A stretch of DNA of 13,139 bases, from assembly GCA_964462785.1 (NCBI GenBank), contig CAYWZA010000027.1:1-13139 (forward strand). The letters are read 5' to 3'. Below the pieces are notes generated by a model. That model searched no databases and was not told where the DNA came from. It was given only the letters and a program-made list of their open reading frames with translations. Each line of letters starts with the position of its first letter. Position 1 is the first letter of the stretch. The translations under genes were made by a program, and so were the position numbers. This document shows positions 1 to 7,715 of the stretch, piece after piece. The DNA is from JACQKA01 sp964462785. GTDB lineage: Bacteria > Patescibacteriota > Minisyncoccia > Phycocordibacterales > UBA2100.

Positions 1-52
1 ACTAGGCTGGTAATGTACAAGGTTGGTGTTCAAAAATATGGGGGAGGGTCAC
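1..52 (+). repeat. Left copy of 52-bp terminal inverted repeat
   Basis: Bases 1-52 are the exact reverse complement of 13086-13137; identity stops at position 53 (G here, T in the other copy). The outer end is the window edge, and the right copy has two more bases beyond the match. This copy merges into the reading frame of a serine hydrolase tail, and an in-frame TAA at 11-13 lies inside it. Protein-family resemblance of that tail begins only about where the repeat ends, so this copy looks inserted or joined there rather than native. It may be the end of a linear element, a dispersed repeat, or a fold-back assembly or amplification artefact. The sequence alone does not decide. Confidence 0.95.
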
Positions 53-181
53 GTGTATTATCCAAACAATCCATACCTGCTGTGCATCATGACGAAGGGC
101 AAGGATGTGCGCGAGCTCGCGCCCGTGATAGCCGCGATTTCCAAAATGGTATACGAAGAATTTGACTCACGCAGGCTCTAG
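14..181 (+). CDS. 3' fragment of class A beta-lactamase-like serine hydrolase
   Basis: The frame is open from codon 14 to a TAG at 179-181. The part after the inverted repeat (from 53) encodes about 42 residues, including VYYPNNPYLLCIMTKGKD and ending VYEEFDSRRL. From memory this resembles the C-terminal strand and helix of class A beta-lactamase-related serine hydrolases (Beta-lactamase2 type), where a Y-P-x-x-P-Y-x-L-x-x-M-T-x-G pattern precedes a final amphipathic helix. The catalytic SxxK, SDN-like and KTG motifs would lie upstream and are absent, so function cannot be judged. Residues from 14-52 come from the repeat and probably do not belong to the original protein. An ATG at 38-40 is in frame but would make only a 47-residue tail peptide. 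Family assignment is moderate. Confidence 0.5.
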   Translation, partial: CTRLVFKNMGEGHVYYPNNPYLLCIMTKGKDVRELAPVIAAISKMVYEEFDSRRL

Positions 182-199
182 ATCTGTGAACAGGCTCTT

Positions 200-209
200 C
201 GGCTAGCCG
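200..209. repeat. 10-bp perfect palindrome upstream of the Ig-repeat gene
   Basis: CGGCTAGCCG is its own reverse complement. It lies between the serine hydrolase stop (181) and the next start (233), with its right edge 11 bases before the -10-like TATACT at 221-226, so it overlaps where a -35 element would be. It could be an operator half-site pair or a short hairpin. No T-run follows, so an intrinsic terminator is unlikely. A 10-bp palindrome can occur by chance. Confidence 0.3.
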
Positions 210-220
210 GTGGCAGCGTA

Positions 221-226
221 TATACT
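221..226 (+). promoter_or_regulatory. -10-like TATACT abutting a leaderless start
   Basis: TATACT matches five of six bases of the bacterial -10 consensus and lies six bases before the ATG at 233. Transcription starting about seven bases downstream of the hexamer would begin at or next to the A of the start codon, giving a leaderless message. No Shine-Dalgarno sequence is present between the upstream stop and the ATG, and no convincing -35 was found. Confidence 0.45.
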
Positions 227-232
227 TTAAGT

Positions 233-3200
233 ATGATCCGCAAGGCGGTGTATGCTGCTGTGTTCGCTCTTATACTCACGCCATCATCGGCTTTTGCGCT
301 GAGTACGGATTATACGCAGTATTTGCCGGAAGATGGGATGGGGGCGGTCATGGTAACCTGCAACGACACCGCAAACAATTTCGCAATATATAACACCTCA
401 GCAGGTCTCAATTGGGGAACGTTTGATTGCGCCAGCTCGGTGTTTAATTTCAGTTCTGTCAGCGAAGATGATAATACCTACGCAATCTTGGAGTTCTCAA
501 GTACGAATAGTTGTGAGGATAAAAACTACACCGATTGTGCAAATTCAAACTTCATTGTGGCAGAAGTGCAATTTACCGTCGGCTCCACACTCGGTACCGG
601 ACCCAACGTGTCCCCCACATTCGCGGCGAGTAAAACAGCATATGGACCTGGTGAGAATGCCCATATAACCTGCAGTTATTCTCGCAACAAGCTGCAACTA
701 TATGATGTGACACAAGGTCTTGAGGTGCCCGTTGCCGACGGCGGCAACATGGGGAATTTCTCCTGCACTGCACCGCCCACGACAGTTTCATTTCAAAGCA
801 CCTTAGATCACACGTATAAAGTCATTGAGCTTGCGCCAGGGCAATCATGCGCGGGAATGAGTGTCACAGATTGCCGCGCGCAGAGCTTTGCCCGTGGAGA
901 GCTGTCTTTTACAGTGCAGCTTGCTCCTGGAATTATCCGCACCACACACAATCCGACAATCGACATCATCTCGCCGCGAGAAGGCGCGGTGTTCTCACAT
1001 CGTGGACTCATCAGCTATCGTGCGGCTGACAAAAACGATTTGGGAAATGCCGATGAGCGCGAGCTCCTCGGTTTGCGCTCTAATCCGGTGGTGCTGTATT
1101 TCACCGACAAAATCGCGGAATGGGAGCACACCATCGTAGAGACGGAGGATAAGACGCTTATCGCCGAGAATCAGCCTGCTGCACAATCGTATCAATGGCA
1201 TATCACCAACCTCATCCCTGGTGTCTTATATCGTGTCGTCGTCGATGCATTTGATAAAGCGGGAGTGATGGGAGAAAGCGTTTCCGAATCGTTCTTTGTG
1301 GATTTTGATGCGCCGGAATTTGTCGTCGAAGCATCACCAGCCGCGACGCGCGGCGAGCCGGTGACTCTCAAGATCATTCCGTCCAAAGAATTGCGCGGCG
1401 AGCCCACGGTGGAGGTGACGCAACAGGGGAGCACATCGACCATGCTCAAGCTCGAAAAGAAAGAGGGTTTCTATGAGGGTGTGTACGAGGTGTTGAGTGG
1501 GTACGATGGTATCGCGCGCATCAGTGTCTCGGGCACCGATCGCGCGGGCAACGTGGGCAGTACGATGGTGAGCGGCGGCACATTTGCAGTGGGTGTCGAG
1601 CCGCCGCCGCAGGCGCGCCTCACGCTCCCGCGAAATAATGAAGTAGTTTCGAGCAATGCGATCACGGTATCCGGTACTGCGCGCGAAGATACGACAGTCA
1701 TCCTCACGGTAAACGGCACCACGACATACGAGACCACGCCGCAAAAAGACGGCACATTCTCGATTAACGACGTGCGTTTACGCAAGGAGGTGAATCGCGG
1801 CGTGAACACCCTGAGTGTCGTGTTGCGCGATCAAGCAGGCATCGTCGGCGAGCCTGTCGCCCTGCAAGTCAAATACAACATACCCCCCACAGTGGCGCAC
1901 AACATACCGGCGGAAAACGCGACACTCAGCAACACGGCGCCGCTCGAGGTGAGCGCGAAGGACGAAAATAATGATCCATTGCTATTTACCTACCAGATTA
2001 TTCCATTTGCTGATTTCAATCCGGATGCGGCGGCAACTTCGACGAATGGATGGGTGACGATTGCCGATGCCATTCCCGCCAGCCGCTTTTCGTGGAACAC
2101 GACGGATGTCGAAGATGGAAAATATATGATGAGCGCAACGGTGGATGATGGGCTAGAAAAAGCATACACGCCGCCGCGGGCGATCACGGTGCGCAACACG
2201 TCGCCATTCTTTCGATTTGAAGACGGCAGGAAAACCATCACGAGCTCTTCGACGGTGACGATAATCGGCCGCGCTTTGACGCCCGCAACACTGTTGCCGC
2301 GACCGATGATCAACAAGATCGAATACAGTCGCGACAACGGGGCAACATGGAAAGATGTTCCACTGGGGACGGGAGAGAATCTTCCGGACGTGCGATTCTC
2401 CGTTACTTTCTCACAACTCGCCGAGGGTACGCATGGTGTCATGTGGCGCGCTACTGATGATCGCAATCTTGCCGGTCGTGCGAGCCACCCCATTATCGTC
2501 GATGCGACAGCTCCGGCTACACCCACGATCTCTGTGCCGCACGCTGGCGTGATAATTACCGATGAGCACGACATGAATATGGTGCGAGACGGTGTGCAGC
2601 CTTTGATCGTCGGCAGAGCCGAGTCTCAAAGCACCATCACACTCATCATAGGCAGCACGACGCGCACGGCGAAAACCAGTGTAACCGGACAGTTCTCATT
2701 TCGTGATGTAGACATACAGGGGCGCGGCGACTACTCATTCTCGCTCGTGGCAGCCGATCAGGCGGGTAATCGCAGCGCAGCAGCACAGGGAAGTTTTGTG
2801 TACGACAATCCCCCCAAGGTAACGATACTTTCGCCGAAATCATCTCGCGCACTTAGAGGGCAGGCGACAGTGCGCTGGAGTATTAGTGATCCGGATGGCG
2901 ACGCGATTGCAAGCACGACGTTGAGTTTTAAGCAGGGTAGCGGAACATTTAAAAAACTCCCGATTGATCCGACACAGAATTCATTTGCATGGGATGTGAG
3001 CGGGTTGCCGCAGGGCACGGGCTATCAGCTGAAGCTTGAGGCTTCGGATGGCGTTGTGGTGGCGCAGGATGTTGTCGATTTCTTTGTAGATACGGCGGCG
3101 CCGTCGCTCATATCCCTACTGCTTTCAAAAACGATTCTGGGGAAGACCGACACACTTGAGGCGAAGGGTGAAGCGCAAGACGCTCTCTCTGGTGTGGAGT

Positions 3201-4069
3201 TTGTTGAATATGCGCTTGCCGAGAACGGGCAGACCCCGCAGTCCACCGATTGGTTTACCGCACTCATCACGCGAGGATTTTTGCAGAAGCGCGCTCATTT
3301 TTCGATAACACATCCAACAAAACTTTCTGACGGAAAATACCAGCTCTTTGCGCGTGCGGTGGATGCGGCGGGGAACAGCTCCGTTTCCCGTGTTGAGCAG
3401 GTGCTGGTAGACACGATGCCTCCGCACATAGGAAGTTTTAGTATTAGCACCGGCGGTATGCGTATAGCTCCAGATCAGAGCGGTGTGATAGCAGCGTATC
3501 CGATGCGTGACGTCACTTTTGAAATCTCTTTGGAGGAAGATACAGCCCGCGCCTCTGTTTCCACGGAAGTGGTGCATTCCCCACTCACTAAAAATATTTC
3601 AAATGGACTCTGGGAGGCAATGGTGCAGGTTCCAGAAATGGAAACGCCCATTTTGATTTCGGCGGAAGATGCCGTACACAATGAAGTCGTGGATACGCAG
3701 ATCGGGCTGCTGAAGCCGCTCGCACGCGGGCACGTGACCGTGGCGCGTGATGATGGTACGCGCGATCCGGTGCCGGAAGCTCAGATACAGGTGCTAGTAT
3801 TAGACGAAGGAAGCGGAAACTTCGTTCCTTTCGCAGATCGTGGTGTTGCGGCGGGTGGCATAGTGACCGTCTCCGACGGCACCTACGAGCTAGCGCTTCC
3901 TGAGGGTGTGTATCGTCTTATCGCGCGTAAAGAGGGTATTAAAACAACAGCGCAAGACATCACGCTGGAGCGCGCGGGGTTTGTAAACATATCGTTTACA
4001 AGCGAACGGCTCAATGCATTCTTTAATTTTATACAGGACATCACTGATTATTTTCAATACCGCTTCTAA
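233..4069 (+). CDS. Secreted multi-domain Ig-like repeat protein (1278 aa)
   Basis: A Sec-type signal peptide (about residues 1-22: two basic residues, hydrophobic core, small residues before SAFA|L) sends the protein out of the cell. Residues about 30-117 and 137-228 form two related cysteine modules: C43, C66, C94, C102 and C147, C178, C206, C214, with identical 28- and 8-residue spacing for the last three and a shared TDC. These eight are the only cysteines. Residues about 240-1160 hold roughly nine Ig-like/fibronectin-like beta modules of about 90-110 residues, many ending in patterns such as D-x-A-G-N followed by a Pro-rich linker (VDATAP, VDTAAP, VDTMPP). Residues about 1163-1255 resemble a carboxypeptidase-regulatory/Cna-B-like fold (DGTYELALPEGVYRLIARKEG). 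There is no LPXTG, lipobox or C-terminal membrane helix; the protein ends DYFQYRF. It is probably a surface or released adhesin-like structural protein. Ligand unknown. Confidence 0.9.
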   Translation: MIRKAVYAAVFALILTPSSAFALSTDYTQYLPEDGMGAVMVTCNDTANNFAIYNTSAGLNWGTFDCASSVFNFSSVSEDDNTYAILEFSSTNSCEDKNYTDCANSNFIVAEVQFTVGSTLGTGPNVSPTFAASKTAYGPGENAHITCSYSRNKLQLYDVTQGLEVPVADGGNMGNFSCTAPPTTVSFQSTLDHTYKVIELAPGQSCAGMSVTDCRAQSFARGELSFTVQLAPGIIRTTHNPTIDIISPREGAVFSHRGLISYRAADKNDLGNADERELLGLRSNPVVLYFTDKIAEWEHTIVETEDKTLIAENQPAAQSYQWHITNLIPGVLYRVVVDAFDKAGVMGESVSESFFVDFDAPEFVVEASPAATRGEPVTLKIIPSKELRGEPTVEVTQQGSTSTMLKLEKKEGFYEGVYEVLSGYDGIARISVSGTDRAGNVGSTMVSGGTFAVGVEPPPQARLTLPRNNEVVSSNAITVSGTAREDTTVILTVNGTTTYETTPQKDGTFSINDVRLRKEVNRGVNTLSVVLRDQAGIVGEPVALQVKYNIPPTVAHNIPAENATLSNTAPLEVSAKDENNDPLLFTYQIIPFADFNPDAAATSTNGWVTIADAIPASRFSWNTTDVEDGKYMMSATVDDGLEKAYTPPRAITVRNTSPFFRFEDGRKTITSSSTVTIIGRALTPATLLPRPMINKIEYSRDNGATWKDVPLGTGENLPDVRFSVTFSQLAEGTHGVMWRATDDRNLAGRASHPIIVDATAPATPTISVPHAGVIITDEHDMNMVRDGVQPLIVGRAESQSTITLIIGSTTRTAKTSVTGQFSFRDVDIQGRGDYSFSLVAADQAGNRSAAAQGSFVYDNPPKVTILSPKSSRALRGQATVRWSISDPDGDAIASTTLSFKQGSGTFKKLPIDPTQNSFAWDVSGLPQGTGYQLKLEASDGVVVAQDVVDFFVDTAAPSLISLLLSKTILGKTDTLEAKGEAQDALSGVEFVEYALAENGQTPQSTDWFTALITRGFLQKRAHFSITHPTKLSDGKYQLFARAVDAAGNSSVSRVEQVLVDTMPPHIGSFSISTGGMRIAPDQSGVIAAYPMRDVTFEISLEEDTARASVSTEVVHSPLTKNISNGLWEAMVQVPEMETPILISAEDAVHNEVVDTQIGLLKPLARGHVTVARDDGTRDPVPEAQIQVLVLDEGSGNFVPFADRGVAAGGIVTVSDGTYELALPEGVYRLIARKEGIKTTAQDITLERAGFVNISFTSERLNAFFNFIQDITDYFQYRF

Positions 4070-4076
4070 TTAATAT

Positions 4077-4640
4077 ATGTCACAAGTTAAAGCTGCTGTA
4101 CTCACTCTCGTAGGCGTAGCGCTCGTCTTTTTTCTGCTGTATTTCGGCGGGCCGGCGCTACTCCCAGGCATTGCGGGAGACCTACAGGTGGATGAACAGG
4201 TGGATGTGGAGCTCGGTGAGGCTTTGGGAAACAGGGCACCGTATTTCGATCTCTCTAATGTATCTGGCGATCGTGTTACGCTTTCGCAGTTTGCCGATAC
4301 GCCGCTCATTATTGTGTTTTGGGCGACGTGGAACAGTGACGCCACCAATCAGATTAAAATTATTGACGATTATCTCAGGAATCAGGATACGGGGAATCTA
4401 CTCAAGGTAGTCGCTATTAATAGCCAGGAAGATCGCAGTATTGTCTCGTCATTCATGCGCCGCGGCGGGTACGCTGTAGAGACGCTTATCGATGCGCGCG
4501 GGGAAGTTTCGGAAGCATATCGCATAAAGAGCGTGCCGACGTTCTACTTCATCGACCACGAGGGGGTGGTCAGGAGCATTTATACAGGGCTTTTAAGCGA
4601 GAGGGCGATTGGGGATAGGGCGGAGAGTATCCTCCGCTAA
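4077..4640 (+). CDS. Membrane-anchored TlpA/thioredoxin-fold protein lacking catalytic cysteines
   Basis: An N-terminal hydrophobic segment (about residues 6-32) should anchor the protein with the rest outside the membrane. Residues about 47-187 follow the TlpA/ResA/AhpC-TSA layout: RAPYFDLSNVSGDRVTLSQF, then LIIVFWATW, and later the cis-Pro strand KSVPTFYFID. In active members FWATWC-x-x-C carries the redox pair. Here the sequence is FWATWNSDATNQ, and the protein has no cysteine anywhere, so thiol-disulfide exchange is impossible. A binding, scaffold or sensor role is more likely. The start is seven bases after the stop of the Ig-repeat gene, with only AT-rich sequence (TTAATAT) before it and no Shine-Dalgarno, so it is likely co-transcribed. 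The fold call is strong; the function is unknown. Confidence 0.85.
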   Translation: MSQVKAAVLTLVGVALVFFLLYFGGPALLPGIAGDLQVDEQVDVELGEALGNRAPYFDLSNVSGDRVTLSQFADTPLIIVFWATWNSDATNQIKIIDDYLRNQDTGNLLKVVAINSQEDRSIVSSFMRRGGYAVETLIDARGEVSEAYRIKSVPTFYFIDHEGVVRSIYTGLLSERAIGDRAESILR

Positions 4641-4644
4641 GACC

Positions 4645-4659
4645 TATACTTACTATATA
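4645..4659 (+). promoter_or_regulatory. Two overlapping -10-like hexamers before the dCache membrane protein
   Basis: TATACT (4645-4650) and TATATA (4654-4659) lie in the 30-base gap before the ATG at 4671. They predict starts near 4657 or 4666, leaving leaders of about 14 or 5 nt. No Shine-Dalgarno sequence is present. No -35 was recognised, because upstream bases are inside the preceding coding sequence. Confidence 0.35.
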
Positions 4660-4670
4660 GAGTATTACGC

Positions 4671-6164
4671 ATGAATTTCTACTTTCTCATCAACAACTTC
4701 CACTTTGCGCTGGAGCTTACCGGAGCCGTGGCGCTGCTCGCTGCGGCATGGCTTACATTCGATACCTATTCTGTGCGCAAAGAGGGCGCCACACTTGCGC
4801 GCGCCATCGGGCTCGGGCTTTTCGCGCTGTGGCAGGTGATTTACGCACTCAATATTAATGACGACGTCCTCTCGTATGTAGGATTTATTGTGTTTCTTGT
4901 CGGGCTATTGCTCATTCTGGCGAGCTTTTTGAAAAGCGAGCAATTGCGCGTGCAGGCAGTGCTCATCCTGCCCGCGTTTGCACTGTGGGAAGGGTATTTG
5001 TATGTCGCGGCGACAGTGTTGTTGTTCGCCATTGCCTATCTCGCGTACAGAAAGTCATCCCAAGAGTTCAATGCGACATGGATTCCGTTCGCACTTTCCT
5101 TCGGGCTTCTGGGGCTTGCATCGGCTGGCACGGTGTATGTGCGCGGAGACATAGCGAATCCACTGTATCTTATAGTACGCGCGTGCGAGCTTGTCTCGTT
5201 CATCTTTCTTGTGCGTTGGGTGTGGCAATTTCTTGCCCTGCGCGTGCGGGAAAGTCTGGTGCTTATCTTCGTTTCCGCAGCCCTTTTCCTATCAACTGTT
5301 GTTACACTTGCCTTCTCGACTATTTTAATCGGGCAGATCACGGCGCAGACAGAAGCTAATCTGCTTACCGATGCACGCGTGCTACACCTCAACATCACTG
5401 GGCTCGAGGAAGAATCTGCCGCCAAGGTCGGGCTGATTGCCACACAAAAAGAACTGAAAGACGCCATCGCAAAAAATGATTTTGCCGCACTCGAGCTGCT
5501 CACTGAGCAATTTATGTCCACATACAACCTCGGGTTTCTTACCGTAACCGACGGACAGGGCGATGTGCTGGTGCGTGCGCACGCGCTCTCGCGCAGGGGC
5601 GATTCGCTGGGAGGAGAGAGGGCATTCGAAGAGGCGCTTGCCGGCAATACGTTCGTCACTATTGAAGAGGGCAAGGTGGAGCAGCTTTCGATTCGCGCCG
5701 CCGCGCCGATTATCGAGGAGGGGGAAGTGTCCGGCGTCGTTATCGCCGGTTACCCGCTTGATAATGCGCTCGTCGATAACATAAAGCGTATTACCGGGCT
5801 CGAAATGTTCATCTACAAGGATGATTCCTCAGTGGCTGCAACCGCACTGCATACGGATGGGCGTACGCGTCTCACGGGCATCGCTATTGATAACGCGCAG
5901 GTCAAGACCGTGGTCCTTCAAGAGGGAAAGACAGTCACTGCAGGCGCCAATATGTACGGTCGTCCATTTTTGGCGAGCTATTTGCCACTCCAGAATGGCG
6001 ACGGCAAGATTATCGGCATGATATCCGCCGCAAAGCCTCAGCAAGATATCCTCGACTTGGCGAATGCCACGAATCGCCTCACACTCATCACCGTCATCTG
6101 CATCATGTTCATCTTGGTGTGGCCGATTTATCGTTTTACCAAACGTCTTTCCGAGGCGGCATAA
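4671..6164 (+). CDS. Polytopic membrane protein with dCache_3-like sensor, no output domain (497 aa)
   Basis: The first ~220 residues contain about seven or eight hydrophobic helices (roughly 12-30, 42-60, 68-87, 94-127 in one or two passes, 137-155, 163-187, 195-220), like the multi-pass sensing regions at the N-termini of signalling proteins. Residues about 222-465 form an extracytoplasmic double-Cache region. Its second half, with TDGRTRLTGIAID, VVLQEGKTVTAGANMYGRPF, ASYLPLQNGDGKIIGMI, matches the pattern I know for dCache_3. A last membrane helix lies at about 470-489 and the protein stops nine residues later (RFTKRLSEAA), where a HAMP, kinase or methyl-accepting domain would normally begin. 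The reading frame shows no break, so it looks like a genuine sensor without output that must signal through a partner, perhaps the kinase downstream. The ligand is unknown. No Shine-Dalgarno precedes the start. Confidence 0.85.
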   Translation: MNFYFLINNFHFALELTGAVALLAAAWLTFDTYSVRKEGATLARAIGLGLFALWQVIYALNINDDVLSYVGFIVFLVGLLLILASFLKSEQLRVQAVLILPAFALWEGYLYVAATVLLFAIAYLAYRKSSQEFNATWIPFALSFGLLGLASAGTVYVRGDIANPLYLIVRACELVSFIFLVRWVWQFLALRVRESLVLIFVSAALFLSTVVTLAFSTILIGQITAQTEANLLTDARVLHLNITGLEEESAAKVGLIATQKELKDAIAKNDFAALELLTEQFMSTYNLGFLTVTDGQGDVLVRAHALSRRGDSLGGERAFEEALAGNTFVTIEEGKVEQLSIRAAAPIIEEGEVSGVVIAGYPLDNALVDNIKRITGLEMFIYKDDSSVAATALHTDGRTRLTGIAIDNAQVKTVVLQEGKTVTAGANMYGRPFLASYLPLQNGDGKIIGMISAAKPQQDILDLANATNRLTLITVICIMFILVWPIYRFTKRLSEAA

Positions 6165-6211
6165 GGCAGATCAAAAGTTTTTACAGAAATGTCATGGATG
6201 GAAAATTCACA

Positions 6212-6220
6212 TGCTATCAT
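6212..6220 (+). promoter_or_regulatory. Extended -10 (TGCTATCAT) upstream of the FIST gene
   Basis: TG-C-TATCAT fits the extended -10 pattern TGnTATNNT and lies in the 82-base gap between the dCache protein and the FIST gene. The predicted start is near 6227, leaving a leader of about 20 nt before the ATG at 6247. That leader has no Shine-Dalgarno sequence. This suggests a transcription start separate from the upstream genes. Confidence 0.45.
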
Positions 6221-6246
6221 ACATGCATTAGTCAACGCATATCACT

Positions 6247-7395
6247 ATGAAAATAGAACAAAAAAAATGGACGGTAGAATCAGGGTGGAAGACTGTCAGC
6301 GCAGAAGCGCTGCCGGCTGCGCCGCAGCTTGTCTTGGTGTTTGGCGCGAGCGCGCTGGTGAAAGAGGCAAAAACATTCGACGATATACGTGCGCAATACC
6401 CGCAAAGCCACATCGTCATCATGTCTACCGCTGGCGAGATACTCGACACTACTGTCTCCGATGGCTCAATATCTTTGACCGCTCTTTTTTTCGAAAAAAC
6501 AACGCTTCAGTTTGCGCAGGCAACTATTACCAACATGCCCGATACTCAAATGATCGGGGAGAAGTTAGTCGAGTCGCTCCCCAAAGAAAACCTTTCCCAT
6601 ACACTGGTGTTTTCTGACGGCCTCAAAGTGAATGGCACGGCTCTCGTTGAGGGTATCACCATGCACCTGCCGCCCACGGTTGCGCTCACGGGCGGTTTGG
6701 TGGGGGATGGTGGTGATTTTAAGCATACGTACGTGGGGCTCGACGCGGTGCCGACAGAGGGCAACATTGTGCTCATAGGATTCTATGGCGACGCGCTCGC
6801 AGTATCGTATGGTTCAATGGGTGGCTGGGACCCATTTGGTCCCGAAAGGACAATCACCAAATCGAAAGACAATATACTCTACGAACTCGATGGCAAACCA
6901 GCACTCGATCTCTATAAAGAATATCTTGGCGAGAAAGCCGCAAAAGATCTTCCTGCCTCGGGGCTCATGTTTCCCCTCGACCTTACACTCACCAACAAAG
7001 ACGGAAGTACGGCGCATGTCACCCGTTCGTTCTTGAGTCTCAGCACATCGGATAACGGTATAGTATTTGCCGGCACTATGCCGGAGGGAGTGAAGGCGCA
7101 GCTCATGAAAGCGAATTTCGATAGGCTGGTGAGCGGCGCGCAGGGTGCCGCTGCCATGATTAAAGAAACGAAAGCGGAAGCTCAATTCGCGCTACTCATC
7201 AGCTGCATTGGCCGCAAAGTCGTGCTGAAAGATAGGATCGAGGAAGAGACCGAGTCTATACGTGAAGTCTTTGGTCCTAAAACTGCGATGGCGGGTTTCT
7301 ACTCATACGGAGAAATTTCACCGAATGTCCCTACAAAGAATCAGTGCGAGCTGCATAATCAGACCATGACGATTACCACGTTTGCTGAAAAGTAA
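6247..7395 (+). CDS. FIST N/C domain sensor protein (382 aa)
   Basis: The full length is accounted for by the two FIST halves. FIST_N spans about residues 25-205, with VLVFGASALVKEA, IVIMSTAGEI and the glycine-rich ALTGGLVGDGGDFKHTYVG. FIST_C spans about 208-370, with ALDLYKEYLG, ASGLMFPLDL, ALLISCIGRKVVL and the terminal FYSYGEISP block followed by LHNQTMTIT. FIST domains are proposed small-ligand sensors and are usually fused to kinases, cyclases or chemoreceptors. This one is free-standing and, having no signal peptide or membrane helix, cytoplasmic. Its stop codon overlaps the start of the next gene (TAATG), so the two are translationally coupled and probably form a complex. The ligand cannot be predicted. 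Confidence 0.92.
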   Translation: MKIEQKKWTVESGWKTVSAEALPAAPQLVLVFGASALVKEAKTFDDIRAQYPQSHIVIMSTAGEILDTTVSDGSISLTALFFEKTTLQFAQATITNMPDTQMIGEKLVESLPKENLSHTLVFSDGLKVNGTALVEGITMHLPPTVALTGGLVGDGGDFKHTYVGLDAVPTEGNIVLIGFYGDALAVSYGSMGGWDPFGPERTITKSKDNILYELDGKPALDLYKEYLGEKAAKDLPASGLMFPLDLTLTNKDGSTAHVTRSFLSLSTSDNGIVFAGTMPEGVKAQLMKANFDRLVSGAQGAAAMIKETKAEAQFALLISCIGRKVVLKDRIEEETESIREVFGPKTAMAGFYSYGEISPNVPTKNQCELHNQTMTITTFAEK

Positions 7396-7715
7396 TGAAT
7401 ACCGTACTCGAGCGACAGCTCAAAAAAGTATTTGGGAGTCTCGAAAATGTACCGCCGGGATTCGAGGTGCTCCTGAAAATGGTAAGTGACGCATACAATC
7501 ACGCCGATGAAGACCGACTCTTGGTTGAGCGTTCACTTGAACTCAGTTCCAGAGAACTGGGGGAGTTGAATGCAAGAATCAAAAAGGACGCAGACCACCT
7601 AAAAAACAAGATTGATGAGCTGACGCGCATGAATAGGCTGATGGTGGACCGTGAGCTTAAGATGATGGAGCTGAAAAAAGAGATTGAGGCGCTCAAGAGA
7701 GGCGCTCAGACATGA
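7395..7715 (+). CDS. Stand-alone signalling coiled-coil protein (106 aa)
   Basis: The ATG shares one base with the FIST stop (TAATG). Residues 1-35 are a short helical head (LERQLKKVFGSLENVPPGFE). From about 36 to 103 the protein is one long heptad-rich helix. It contains ADEDRLLVERSLELSSREL (residues about 37-55) and MNRLMVDRELKMMELKKEI (about 79-97). Both resemble linker helices I recall from histidine kinases and diguanylate cyclases, where they connect a sensor to the catalytic core. Here nothing follows: there is no kinase, GGDEF or PAS domain. The likely role is a dimerising adaptor passing FIST state to another protein, possibly by pairing with the related coiled coil of the downstream kinase. 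That role is inferred from context. No cysteine or membrane segment is present. Confidence 0.85.
   Translation: MNTVLERQLKKVFGSLENVPPGFEVLLKMVSDAYNHADEDRLLVERSLELSSRELGELNARIKKDADHLKNKIDELTRMNRLMVDRELKMMELKKEIEALKRGAQT
7686..7708 (+). repeat. 10-bp direct repeat (13-bp period) upstream of the binding-protein promoter
   Basis: GAGGCGCTCA occurs at 7686-7695 and again at 7699-7708, separated by AGA. The repeats fall in the last codons of the coiled-coil gene but in different reading frames, so they do not encode a repeated peptide. They end four bases before the TGATATTAT extended -10 (7713-7721). Such a position would suit a regulator site overlapping the -35 region. Chance is possible. Confidence 0.4.

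Noticed and set aside
109..122. 14-bp perfect palindrome GCGCGAGCTCGCGC
   Set aside because: It lies inside the serine hydrolase tail and is explained by ordinary codons (V-R-E-L-A); no promoter or T-run adjoins it.
1990..2574. 194-codon open frame on the - strand
   Set aside because: Antisense to the Ig-repeat protein, low-complexity composition and no family resemblance.
4621..4636. Hairpin CGGAG/CTCCG at the end of the TlpA-like gene
   Set aside because: Only five pairs, inside coding sequence, with no T-run, so not a credible terminator.
4617..4650. Alternative genetic code (TGA as sense codon, as in Gracilibacteria or SR1)
   Set aside because: TGA ends several genes at the expected family lengths, and no gene needs read-through of TGA.
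5036..5674. 212-codon open frame on the - strand
   Set aside because: It lies entirely opposite the dCache membrane protein, has a Ser/Arg-rich shadow composition and no recognisable fold or start signal.
6189..6617. 142-codon + strand frame overlapping the FIST start
   Set aside because: It overlaps the clearly homologous FIST_N domain in another frame and has Arg/Cys/His-rich shadow composition.
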